This document shows positions 17,072 to 25,103 of a stretch of 48,327 nt of DNA, piece after piece. This DNA is from Thermoflavifilum sp. GTDB taxonomy: Bacteria; Bacteroidota; Bacteroidia; Chitinophagales; Chitinophagaceae. Position 1 is the first letter of the stretch, and every line of letters begins with the position of its first letter. The notes under the pieces were generated by a model. The model did no database searches. It saw nothing but the letters and a program-made list of their open reading frames with translations, and was not told where the DNA came from. A program made the position numbers and the translations under genes. The stretch is from the NCBI GenBank assembly GCA_019683625.1, contig JADGHY010000001.1, positions 1 through 48,327 on the forward strand, read 5' to 3'.

Positions 17072-17665
17072 ATGAAAAAAATATCCCTGCTCGTTTGCCT
17101 TGCCTTCATCCTGCCTATGGTAATGGTACATGCACAATCTCAGGCTGTTGTTGAGCACTGGTTCCAGCAGGGCAACTGGCGAAAAAACCTGCACCTGAAA
17201 CCCAGCTCCAGCATTGATGTACGCTATTTTTATCAACAATATCATCGCAACCCGGTGTTATGGGAAAAAGTGCTGGCTTTTTTAAACCGACCGGATCTTT
17301 CCACACTCGATACAGGCACCTATCATCTTACGCAAGGTGATAGTGCATACGCTACCATCAGTACCTATATGCCCAAACCATTGGATCAGACCCGATTTGA
17401 AGCCCACCGGAAATATATTGACGTGCAATATGTGATCCAGGGAAAAGAGCAAATCGGGATTGCCGCCGTATCGAAAGCCACGCTCACTGAACCTTACCGG
17501 GCCGATAAAGATATTGCCCATTATGATGCAACAGGCACCTATGTAACGGCTACGCCTGAACAGTTTTTCATTTTCTTTCCTACCAACGCACATCGGCCGG
17601 GAATAGCTGCTGATGCGCATCCCCAGATGGTGAAAAAACTGGTCATTAAAGTGAGGGTTCAATAA
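17072..17665 (+). CDS. secreted YhcH/YjgK/YiaL-family (DUF386) cupin protein
   Basis: 197 aa from the ATG at 17072, chosen because GAGGAA stands just upstream and a clean signal peptide follows (MKKISLLVCLAFILPMV, cut near AHAQ). The open frame to 16991 lacks a signal. The mature part is a YhcH/YjgK/YiaL (EbgC-like) beta-sandwich. It shows the metal-site residues EAHRKYIDVQYVIQG and FFPTNAHRPG near the end. Cytoplasmic relatives work near sialic acid or rare-sugar genes, some as anomerases, but no sugar pathway gene adjoins this one. A signal peptide is less usual for the family and points to a periplasmic role. Confidence 0.88.
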   Translation: MKKISLLVCLAFILPMVMVHAQSQAVVEHWFQQGNWRKNLHLKPSSSIDVRYFYQQYHRNPVLWEKVLAFLNRPDLSTLDTGTYHLTQGDSAYATISTYMPKPLDQTRFEAHRKYIDVQYVIQGKEQIGIAAVSKATLTEPYRADKDIAHYDATGTYVTATPEQFFIFFPTNAHRPGIAADAHPQMVKKLVIKVRVQ

Positions 17666-17692
17666 CCACATCTATCCCGTTATAGCCATGCA

Positions 17693-18769
17693 GTGCCAGC
17701 TGCCTGCATTTTGCAGGATATCCTATTTTTGTTGAAAGTACATACTTTGCGAAGAAACGATACATATCGGGTGGGACTAATCGGTTATGGCAGCTGGGCA
17801 ACAGCTATAGCAAAAGTGCTCACAGAAAATGATTTCCGGATTTACTGGTGGTTTCGCAAAGAAGAAGATATGGCTTTTATCCAAAAACATCATCATCACC
17901 CGAGATATTTACCAGCGATTCATTTTCAAATATCCAAGTTAAAACTCACCACACGCCTGCAGGAAGTGGTGGAAAAAAATGACTGGATTATCATTGCTGT
18001 CCCATCGGCTTTCGTGGAGACGATTTTAAGGGATATCCCCGTGCAGAGCTGGAAGGGGAAGGCTGTGGTATCGGGCATCAAAGGCATATTGCCGGGAAGC
18101 AATCAGTTGCTGAACGATTATTTGGCAACAAAAGCCCAATTTCCGGTGGAACAATATTTTGCCATCACCGGGCCCTGCCATGCCGAAGAAGTAGCCAGCG
18201 AAAAATTATCTTATATTACCATCAGTGGTCGGGATGTGGAAAGAGCCCAACGCATTGCTATGCGCTTTCACACGGCCTATTTAAAAACCATGGTTAATGA
18301 TGATTTATGGGGCGCCCAGTATGCAGCTACCTTGAAAAATATTTATGCTATCGGAGCAGGCATAGCGCATGGGTTAGGATATGGAGATAATTTTCTTTCG
18401 GTGTATGTGGCCAATTGTGCCCATGAAATGGATGCCTTTAACAGGGCCTTATGCGAACAACAACAACATCCCTACCGCTCGCGAAATGCGTTTGCCAGTG
18501 CTTACCTGGGCGATTTATTGGTAACCTGTTATTCTCAATATAGCCGCAACCGCACTTTGGGCACCATGATTGGCAAAGGCTATTCGGTGAAATCAGCCCA
18601 GCTGGAATTAGGTATGGTTGCCGAAGGATATTATGCCAGCAAATGCATCCATGAACTCAACCAGCAATATCGTTTCCCCATTCCCATTGCAGAACAGATC
18701 TATCAGATCCTCTGGGAACATCAGCTTCCGGAAACAGCCATTCGTTTAATGGCTCAATCTTTTGTATGA
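17693..18769 (+). CDS. gpsA: NAD(P)H-dependent glycerol-3-phosphate dehydrogenase
   Basis: Up to 358 aa. The Rossmann N-terminus (YRVGLIGYGSWATAIAKVL) and C-terminal domain (WGAQYAATLKNIYAIGAGIAHGLGYG, with Lys215 as the expected catalytic lysine) identify GpsA. It makes sn-glycerol 3-phosphate from dihydroxyacetone phosphate for phospholipids. The start is uncertain: no ATG exists in frame before the Rossmann motif. GTG 17693 is the longest choice. TTG codons at 17729, 17732 or 17747 give a product nearer the usual length (about 330-340 aa). TATTTTTG at 17724-17731 could be its -7 box, which would favour TTG 17747. Its 3' end overlaps the convergent hemW-like gene by 16 bp. Confidence 0.93.
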   Translation: MPAACILQDILFLLKVHTLRRNDTYRVGLIGYGSWATAIAKVLTENDFRIYWWFRKEEDMAFIQKHHHHPRYLPAIHFQISKLKLTTRLQEVVEKNDWIIIAVPSAFVETILRDIPVQSWKGKAVVSGIKGILPGSNQLLNDYLATKAQFPVEQYFAITGPCHAEEVASEKLSYITISGRDVERAQRIAMRFHTAYLKTMVNDDLWGAQYAATLKNIYAIGAGIAHGLGYGDNFLSVYVANCAHEMDAFNRALCEQQQHPYRSRNAFASAYLGDLLVTCYSQYSRNRTLGTMIGKGYSVKSAQLELGMVAEGYYASKCIHELNQQYRFPIPIAEQIYQILWEHQLPETAIRLMAQSFV

Positions 18770-19905
18770 AGATCTGCATCTTCTGCAAACAAAGCAGCGG
18801 CAATGCGATCGGCAAATAATCGTCCTGTTTTGCTGAGTGTATAATGCGATGATTGATGAATCACATGGCATGTGTGAATCCAGGGCTGTATCTGTTGTTG
18901 AAAATAATTCACATATGCTTTCCCAAAATATAGAGCCAGCGCTTCTTCATCTACGCCTTCCATCGTACGCAAGTGCAGCATCACATATTCGTTGTACTGC
19001 ATAGTTGGGGTAAGATATTCTTCTTCAAATGGAATTTGGTCTTGGCGTATGGATTGCAAATATTTTAGGTTATGGGCTATATTCCATCGGCGGATGGGGG
19101 GCTGATAACTGTGGGCTGAAGGGCCTATGCCCAAATAAGGTATTCCTTGCCAATATAGGCTATTGTGCCGGGAACGGTGTCCGGGCCTGGCAAAATTGGA
19201 AATTTCATAAGCTTCATAACCTGCAGCTTCCATCCGATCCAGAAGCATCAGGTATTGCCGGGCGGCCTGTTCATCCTCTACGGATGGAAATTGATGTTTT
19301 CGGATCAAATGATCAAGCGCTGTTTGCGGTTCTACGGTTAAGGCGTAGCACGACAGATGCGGAACGTGCAGGGAAATAAAGGTTTCAATTTCTTTTTCCC
19401 AACAGGCATCGGTTAAGCCCGGAATGCCATAAATGAGATCAACAGAAATACGCTCAAAACCTTGATCCAGGGCCAATAGCACGCTTTCTTTTGCCTGCCT
19501 GGCATCGTGGCTGCGGTGAAGTGCCCGCAACAATTGATCGGATAAAGCCTGTACGCCTATGCTTAACCGGTTGATGCCCGCCTGTTTCCATGTCGCTAAT
19601 TTATGATGATCCATATCATCCGGATTGGCTTCTAAAGTAATCTCGGCATCTGCACTGACTTCATAGAAACGATAAATGGTTTCGAGCAGTTGTTGCAATT
19701 GTGATGCAGATAACAATGAAGGCGTACCACCTCCGAAATATATGGTTTCAAACCGATGATTGTGCCAGGCAGAAGCCTGCAATTGTATTTCACGGCACAG
19801 GGCCTGCACCATCTCATCCATCAGCCGAAGCGAGGTACTGAAGTGAAAGTTGCAATAGTAACAGGCCTGCCGGCAAAAAGGAATGTGCAGATAACATCCG
19901 GCCAT
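18754..19905 (-). CDS. hemW: HemW-like radical SAM protein (coproporphyrinogen oxidase-like)
   Basis: 383 aa. The radical SAM motif CX3CX2C is at Cys11, Cys15 and Cys18 (PFCRQACYYCNF). The next position has no fourth cysteine (CNF, not CXC), which marks HemW rather than true HemN dehydrogenase. TIYFGGGTPSLL, LEANPDD, RLSIGVQAL and the C-terminal HemN_C region follow. HemW is thought to be a heme chaperone; many genomes label it oxygen-independent coproporphyrinogen III oxidase. Start: first ATG of the frame at 19905. It overlaps gpsA tail to tail. Confidence 0.93.
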   Translation of the reverse strand: MAGCYLHIPFCRQACYYCNFHFSTSLRLMDEMVQALCREIQLQASAWHNHRFETIYFGGGTPSLLSASQLQQLLETIYRFYEVSADAEITLEANPDDMDHHKLATWKQAGINRLSIGVQALSDQLLRALHRSHDARQAKESVLLALDQGFERISVDLIYGIPGLTDACWEKEIETFISLHVPHLSCYALTVEPQTALDHLIRKHQFPSVEDEQAARQYLMLLDRMEAAGYEAYEISNFARPGHRSRHNSLYWQGIPYLGIGPSAHSYQPPIRRWNIAHNLKYLQSIRQDQIPFEEEYLTPTMQYNEYVMLHLRTMEGVDEEALALYFGKAYVNYFQQQIQPWIHTCHVIHQSSHYTLSKTGRLFADRIAAALFAEDADLHTKD

Positions 19906-19935
19906 CGCTTATCCATCAGCCATACGAAGATAGCA

Positions 19936-19971
19936 AGAAGCGGAAAAACTGTTTTGCAGGCAAACGCCTGC
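19936..19971 (-). terminator. possible terminator after the GH18 gene
   Basis: GCAGGC-AAAC-GCCTGC (19956-19971) is a perfect 6-bp inverted repeat. On the minus strand it is followed by AAAACAGTTTTT, so the T-run starts about 6 nt after the stem. It lies in the 143-bp gap between GH18 and hemW, where the long PUL 2 operon ends. The displaced T-run makes it a moderate candidate. Confidence 0.4.
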
Positions 19972-20048
19972 AGCAACTATCCTTACCGCAAACCGAATCT
20001 GTGCCATTCTTTCAGCATACCCATCCGGAAAAGCAGAAAAGGGATTAA

Positions 20049-21107
20049 TCATGGATGAGGCTGATGAGAAAGATAAGACCAGATGGCCGGGTCTTCTGCA
20101 CCCAATACCCAGGCAGATATACCACGGAGATGATATTTGGCAGCCAGCTGCCATCGGGCAGCAAAAGCCCGCGCATCTTCAATAAACAGCCAGTCAAACA
20201 CGCCTCCATTTTCCCAGTAGGCCATGGTTTCTTTTTGATCGTTGAGCCATTGGGGATGCAATTGAAAACGATGGATGAGATCCTGTGCAGTGGCATAATT
20301 GATTTCATCGCGTGTACTGCGGGCTCCGTGCAGCGGATCGCCTACCGGATACCAGTAATCCGAATATAAGGGTACACCCAGGGAAAACTTCTCCGCAGGA
20401 ATACCTAAGCTCAGCACATATTGGATAATGCGTTCCATCCAGGGATAACCGGCTACTGGCCCGGGCGGCGTCAAAGCCGTATGCTGATCATAGGTCATGA
20501 TGGAAACGAAATCACTTACTGCTGCAATGGCCGGCAGATCAAAAGCACCTGACCAGTTTTCATACATATATCGTTCATACGAAGGGTGGGCATTCATAGG
20601 GATTGACTGCTCTGCCTTCACCACAGCGCAGGAAATCCATAGCCCATGCGCATGCAGGCTATCTGCAGCCTGTTTGTAAAAAGAAGTGTAGGCCTCCCGA
20701 TCGGTTACAGATACATTTTCCAAATCAAACTGCCAGCCGGCATAATGAAATTGTGCAGCGTATTGCAACATCATACGAATAGCTTCCTGTCGCGATGCCG
20801 GCCGATTCAGCAATTCATGGATCGCACGCTGATCGAAAGAAGCAAACAAAGGCATTACCCGGATATGTTTTTGCTGGGCAACGGCTAAAATGCGCAAATC
20901 CATCTCGCCATATATCACTCCCAGGCTGTCAATCTGATAAACATCCGGACAAACAATAGATATCTCATCGGCGTGCTGAAAAAAAGATTGTTTGCTTTCC
21001 ATAGCATTCACCAAGTAAAACAACCGTTCGCCCTGGAAAGATTGACCAAACAAGCTGCTAGCCGATACGCCCAAGAGGCTTAAGCAAAGAATGAAAAACA
21101 ATTTCAT
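20049..21107 (-). CDS. GH18-family (YaaH-like) glycosidase
   Basis: 352 aa with a signal peptide (MKLFFILCLSLLGVSASSLFGQ). It is a GH18 TIM barrel without extra domains. The catalytic strand reads YAGWQFDLENV, with Asp128 and Glu130 matching the DxE end of the DxxDxE motif; the first aspartates are not conserved. SIMTYDQH is the MxYD-like strand, and GISAWVLGAEDP the last strand. Relatives include YaaH-type peptidoglycan or chitin hydrolases. It is the last gene in PUL 2, 78 bp after GH9. A role in xyloglucan breakdown is not expected from the family, so its function here is open. Confidence 0.85.
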   Translation of the reverse strand: MKLFFILCLSLLGVSASSLFGQSFQGERLFYLVNAMESKQSFFQHADEISIVCPDVYQIDSLGVIYGEMDLRILAVAQQKHIRVMPLFASFDQRAIHELLNRPASRQEAIRMMLQYAAQFHYAGWQFDLENVSVTDREAYTSFYKQAADSLHAHGLWISCAVVKAEQSIPMNAHPSYERYMYENWSGAFDLPAIAAVSDFVSIMTYDQHTALTPPGPVAGYPWMERIIQYVLSLGIPAEKFSLGVPLYSDYWYPVGDPLHGARSTRDEINYATAQDLIHRFQLHPQWLNDQKETMAYWENGGVFDWLFIEDARAFAARWQLAAKYHLRGISAWVLGAEDPAIWSYLSHQPHP

Positions 21108-21185
21108 ATTCCGGAAAATGCGTCAAAGGCTAAGGTAGTATCCTTTTTCCAGAATAACAGGTTTCAAGGAAATTGATTCCGGGAA

Positions 21186-22979
21186 TTATGGACGAAGATA
21201 TTCCGCTCGCAGGGCATTTACGAGATATACCAGGGGAGCGTTCCAGTTAATCGCAATTTCATTACAGGCATAAGCACAAGTTTCATCCACATAAGCGGCG
21301 TCGGCTGCATGGGTGGGATAACCGGCACAATGATCCTGCATGGCCGGGTTAGGCCCGCCCACCAGCAATCCCGGCACAGGTGCTTCTATGCCATCCGATG
21401 CTGAGGGCCTGTGATGGGGATGCATGGGGGAAAGGGTACCGAAGCCGGTAATAAAACAATAGCCTGTGGCATTGCGACCCAGCAAGTAATCCAAATTGCT
21501 TTGCGCAGCCTGCAGGTATTTAGGGTTATGAGTCAGGCGCCAGGCATAGATCATGACCAGGCCCTGATTGGCAGCTACTGCATTGCTGCCCCAGACAAAG
21601 TCACTCTGCCGGCCGCCCATAACCGTGGCAAAAGCCCTAAACGGATGTTGCAACAGCGAATCGGCAAGTTGCAAGAATTGCTTTTGCAGGCGGCTGAGAA
21701 AAACCGCATCTTCTCCGGCGCGTTGAGAGCGAAATCTGAACAGACTGAAATAGGCCAGGGTGCGCACATCCGACCAGGTGGGCACGCTGGGTGGCAGAAA
21801 TGCCAATGCCTGCATTTTTTGCCAATAGCCTGCTTCGCCGGTACTAAGCCAGAGTTCGGTGGCGGCCCAACACCATTCATCCTGCAAATGATTATCCCCA
21901 TAAGCTCCCGTGGTGATTGGCGGATGAAATGCTTGATTAAGTTTTTGCTGATCATACACGATATGTGGATGCTGCAAAGCCCATTGCCATGCCCGCTGTG
22001 CTGCCAGCAGGCAGCTATCCGACAAGCCGGGTAGCCGATGAGCGAATGCCCTAAAAACACGTGCGGCCTGGGCCATCACCGCCGCAAAGTCTAGTGCGGC
22101 AGCCGTGCTTTTTTGCACCACAAAGCGCGGGGAATGGTCGGCAGCCGGCATTTCAAAACCATCAAACGATGCGGAACTAAGCTTGTGATACACCCCTCCA
22201 TCGTATGGATCCTGCATGGCCAGCATCCAGCGCAGATTCCACAGCACTTCATTTAATATATCGGGGATGCCATTGCCTGTCTCCGGAATATGGGTCTGCA
22301 AGCTATCCCAATAAGCAGGAGCATCTTCGTAGGCATCCAACAGCGTGGCCATGGTGATACCGCTGTTCACCACATACTTGTTGTAATCACCTGCATCATA
22401 CCATCCACCCGGCGCTGAAATGATGCTGCCGGTAGGCCGATGGGCAGAGGCGGCTGAAGGATGTATATACACCAGCGTGTCGGGATGACCGGCAGCGCGA
22501 GCCCATTTGCCTGCATAGGCAGGCTGTAACGTTTCCGAACATCGTAAAAAATAATAAGCTTTTAATACCGAAGGGGCCAAGCTGGCATAAGGATCTTCTG
22601 AGAGGATAATGGGTACTGAACAGGTGCCATTGGGCAGGCAAAGCCGATATATGCCTTTCTTGCGATAGGCTGTGAAATCGATGATTTCGCATCTGTTGCC
22701 GGTGTAGCCGTCAAACATGCTCTTGAGCGAGACGCCCTTCCATACAGTATCCTGCCGATGCACTTCAATCAAATAAACCTGAAGAGATGGAGTGCTTGCA
22801 GGGGCACCGTTTATCACCACGGCTATTTTTGGCCCATTCACGGCATAGCCCACCTGATTGATGCAGATCCGGGGTTGAGAAGAGTCGGGCAGAGAGGCAG
22901 CGTGGCTCATTTTCCCTAATAAACAAATTCCCCATATCAGGCAGCACCAGAGCGGATGAAGGATAAAATGTTTTTTCAT
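21186..22979 (-). CDS. GH9 endoglucanase/xyloglucanase with CelD-type N-terminal Ig domain
   Basis: 597 aa with a signal peptide ending near SHAA. Residues 35-125 form the CelD_N immunoglobulin-like domain (ICINQVGYAVNGPKIAVV). Residues 135-597 are the (alpha/alpha)6 GH9 domain. Asp195 and Asp198 in GGWYDAGDYNKY are the base pair, HHRPSASDG is the GH9 signature histidine loop, and Glu574 in CNEIAINWNAPLVY is the proton donor. GH9 enzymes cut beta-1,4-glucans including xyloglucan. The Bacteroides ovatus xyloglucan locus also has a GH9. It is 17 bp after the clan GH-A gene in the same operon. Confidence 0.94.
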   Translation of the reverse strand: MKKHFILHPLWCCLIWGICLLGKMSHAASLPDSSQPRICINQVGYAVNGPKIAVVINGAPASTPSLQVYLIEVHRQDTVWKGVSLKSMFDGYTGNRCEIIDFTAYRKKGIYRLCLPNGTCSVPIILSEDPYASLAPSVLKAYYFLRCSETLQPAYAGKWARAAGHPDTLVYIHPSAASAHRPTGSIISAPGGWYDAGDYNKYVVNSGITMATLLDAYEDAPAYWDSLQTHIPETGNGIPDILNEVLWNLRWMLAMQDPYDGGVYHKLSSASFDGFEMPAADHSPRFVVQKSTAAALDFAAVMAQAARVFRAFAHRLPGLSDSCLLAAQRAWQWALQHPHIVYDQQKLNQAFHPPITTGAYGDNHLQDEWCWAATELWLSTGEAGYWQKMQALAFLPPSVPTWSDVRTLAYFSLFRFRSQRAGEDAVFLSRLQKQFLQLADSLLQHPFRAFATVMGGRQSDFVWGSNAVAANQGLVMIYAWRLTHNPKYLQAAQSNLDYLLGRNATGYCFITGFGTLSPMHPHHRPSASDGIEAPVPGLLVGGPNPAMQDHCAGYPTHAADAAYVDETCAYACNEIAINWNAPLVYLVNALRAEYLRP

Positions 22980-22996
22980 TTTCGGGGTATTTATCG

Positions 22997-24763
22997 CTAT
23001 CGGGCAGGTATTTGAAGAAAGGTCACGGATTTGGGAGGAAGCCCCACACGGATGCCACCTGAAGCCGTGGCGCTGTAAGGTAAGATTTGGTTGTAAGCCG
23101 TAGCAGGCCCGCCGGAAACGCCTGCAGGACCTTGTCCATTGATGTACACTTTTCGGGAAAATTCCCCATTATCATTACCACCGGTAAAGGTAAACCAATA
23201 ATACCGGCTGGCCGGTGCAAAATGATTAAGCCTGACTGCCACGGTTTGGGAAGTATTGCCGGTATTAATCAACACCAGCCCTGCTGCCGGGCCTTGCGCG
23301 AAAGAGGAGGCATAACACTTAATATCCTGGCTTCCTTGGACGGTGGAAGCCACCATACGATCGCCAAAATAGCGTTGGAAATACAACATGTAATAAAAGG
23401 CCGGGCGGGGATTCCATTTGGGTGCCCCGGGTTCATCGCCCATGTTGAACAATCCCATGTCGTTTCCGTTATCCCAGCCATTGGCCAGATCCCAGCGGCT
23501 GGCTTCGCCAAACTGGTTCTTGATGAGCTCTCCCAGCACAATGGCTGCCTGCAGCCCGGCTATGTTAGATACCATTTGCATGGAACCTGTGGCAAAGATG
23601 TTCCATTCGGTTAAGGCTATGGGTTTGGGCAGTATGCCGTACTGGGCAAATTGCTGATTTAGGTAACCCATGATGCGAGCAGGCACAGATAGGCCGCTGT
23701 CGATGATTTCAGCTGCCGTGGAATTTTTTTGATAAGGGGTAAAATAATCGTGCACGATGAAGAAGTCTACCGCATTTCCGGCTTCAGTCAACACCCCGGC
23801 ATTCCAGTTTTTATCTGTACTCGTTTGCCAGGAGGCGGGCGGAGCATCGAGCAACTGGGCACCAATGTAAATAGTGGCGCCTATTTCTCTGGCTGCGGCA
23901 CGCATGGAATCGGCAAAGACTTTCACATGCTGGGCATAAAGCTGACCCGTGATGATAGCCGGTTGTCCGTCCTGATTCAGAGAAGGATCTATTTGATAAC
24001 CCGCTTCCCAGACACCATTGCTTTCGTTGCCGATTTCCCAGAAATGCGTTCGCCCATGATCATAGCGAACCCAGTCAGCAGCCAGGTGGGCTGCGGTTTG
24101 TACGGGATGAGGTCCGGTACCATACCGGGCATAAGCATAATTTACGGTGATCATGCCTTGGTTGTGGGTTTGCTGAAGCATTTGATAATAGTGATCAATA
24201 GACAGTGTCCAGTTCTGGGTATTCATGCCATACCAGTAACCTGCAGCCACTTTATGGCCATTGCTGTCATACAGGCTATCGGGGGCATCGGGAGGAGGTG
24301 CAGCCGATTGATTCCAGAAATACACATCGCTGATGCTGCCTCCCGGAGCCCGGATGATATGCGGGGAAAGATCAGTGATGTATTGCAGCAGGGTGGGCTC
24401 TGTAACCATTTGTCCCATCCAGGTATTTGCATTATTGCCAAACACATCCGGTGAAACTTTGGTGATCACCTGATTCATGTCTACCTGAATGGTAGCAGTG
24501 GCGGGGCCGGAAGGGGCTGCGGTATCGCGGTATTGCGCGGGTGCCAGGTATGTTTTAGGTTTCCAGCCATCGAGGAAAAAGCCAATCGTAGCTGCCACAG
24601 GCGGATCTACAGGATGATACACGGTATCAAGCATGCTGCCTGTGGTATCGGCACCGCCGGGATTATTTCCCGGAGTTGGTGAGGATGATTTTTTGCATGC
24701 GGCATATAGCCCGCTTAAAAACAGGCTGATGAGGATAAGTCGGAAAACATTTGCTTGGATCAT
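22997..24763 (-). CDS. clan GH-A glycosidase lipoprotein, GH51-like, family uncertain
   Basis: 588 aa with the lipobox GLYAAC (Cys23), followed by a Ser/Pro/Gly-rich linker to about residue 90. A TIM barrel follows: IIRAPGGSISDVYFW, then Glu247 in FWEIGNESNGVWEAG as acid/base (the NE motif of clan GH-A), and Glu386 in IALTEWNIF as nucleophile. A C-terminal beta-sandwich (about 470-588) closes it. The layout resembles alpha-L-arabinofuranosidases of GH51 and related families, but I could not fix the family by eye. In a xyloglucan locus an arabinofuranosidase or endo-xyloglucanase would fit. It follows a 340-bp gap with a hairpin and precedes GH9 by 17 bp. Confidence 0.8.
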   Translation of the reverse strand: MIQANVFRLILISLFLSGLYAACKKSSSPTPGNNPGGADTTGSMLDTVYHPVDPPVAATIGFFLDGWKPKTYLAPAQYRDTAAPSGPATATIQVDMNQVITKVSPDVFGNNANTWMGQMVTEPTLLQYITDLSPHIIRAPGGSISDVYFWNQSAAPPPDAPDSLYDSNGHKVAAGYWYGMNTQNWTLSIDHYYQMLQQTHNQGMITVNYAYARYGTGPHPVQTAAHLAADWVRYDHGRTHFWEIGNESNGVWEAGYQIDPSLNQDGQPAIITGQLYAQHVKVFADSMRAAAREIGATIYIGAQLLDAPPASWQTSTDKNWNAGVLTEAGNAVDFFIVHDYFTPYQKNSTAAEIIDSGLSVPARIMGYLNQQFAQYGILPKPIALTEWNIFATGSMQMVSNIAGLQAAIVLGELIKNQFGEASRWDLANGWDNGNDMGLFNMGDEPGAPKWNPRPAFYYMLYFQRYFGDRMVASTVQGSQDIKCYASSFAQGPAAGLVLINTGNTSQTVAVRLNHFAPASRYYWFTFTGGNDNGEFSRKVYINGQGPAGVSGGPATAYNQILPYSATASGGIRVGLPPKSVTFLQIPAR

Positions 24764-25103
24764 GGGGATGGATTATGAGTAGTTCATGCATTTCGGCTTT
24801 CGAAGCATGAAGGGTTGACCGTTAGTAAATTCATGTTATTCGCCTGTGTTACTTTGGTGGTTTTTGCAAAGCATAGCACTTCCACTGCCGGATAGCCTTC
24901 ACACAAATGATTTTTCCATATTGCTTTACCCTTTTCTCATCAAGACAAGATCCGGGAGATGCTCAAACGAATGGGTAATAGCGATTATTGGGTTTATGGG
25001 AAATGGATTTGCTTTTGGGAATGCCGATTTACCTGTTTGCTGCTTACCCCCGGCAGGGCCGGAGGCAAGCAAAGCAAACGAGGCAGATGCACAGACAAAA
25101 GAT
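24764..25103. other. 340-bp intergenic gap inside PUL 2
   Basis: This is the only gap over 300 bp in the window. It separates the SusC-SusD-SGBP block from the enzyme block. It holds a large hairpin at 25035-25079 and no believable gene; a plus-strand frame across it runs into the SGBP gene antisense. I saw no clear TAnnTTTG promoter on the minus strand and no copy of the GGGTATGATTTG operator found at 34282-34358. Confidence 0.6.
25035..25079 (-). other. long hairpin between SGBP and the enzyme genes
   Basis: The outer arms GTTTGCTGCTT (25035-25045) and AAGCAAAGCAAAC (25067-25079) pair with a small bulge. Inside is a perfect CCGGC-AGG-GCCGG (25050-25062). It starts about 25 bp after the SGBP stop on the minus strand and has no T-run, so it looks more like an mRNA end-stabiliser or processing site than a strong terminator. 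Confidence 0.5.

Noticed and set aside
23729..24454. 241-codon plus-strand open frame
   Set aside because: Antisense to the clan GH-A gene, whose catalytic glutamates are intact; no ribosome binding site or domain.
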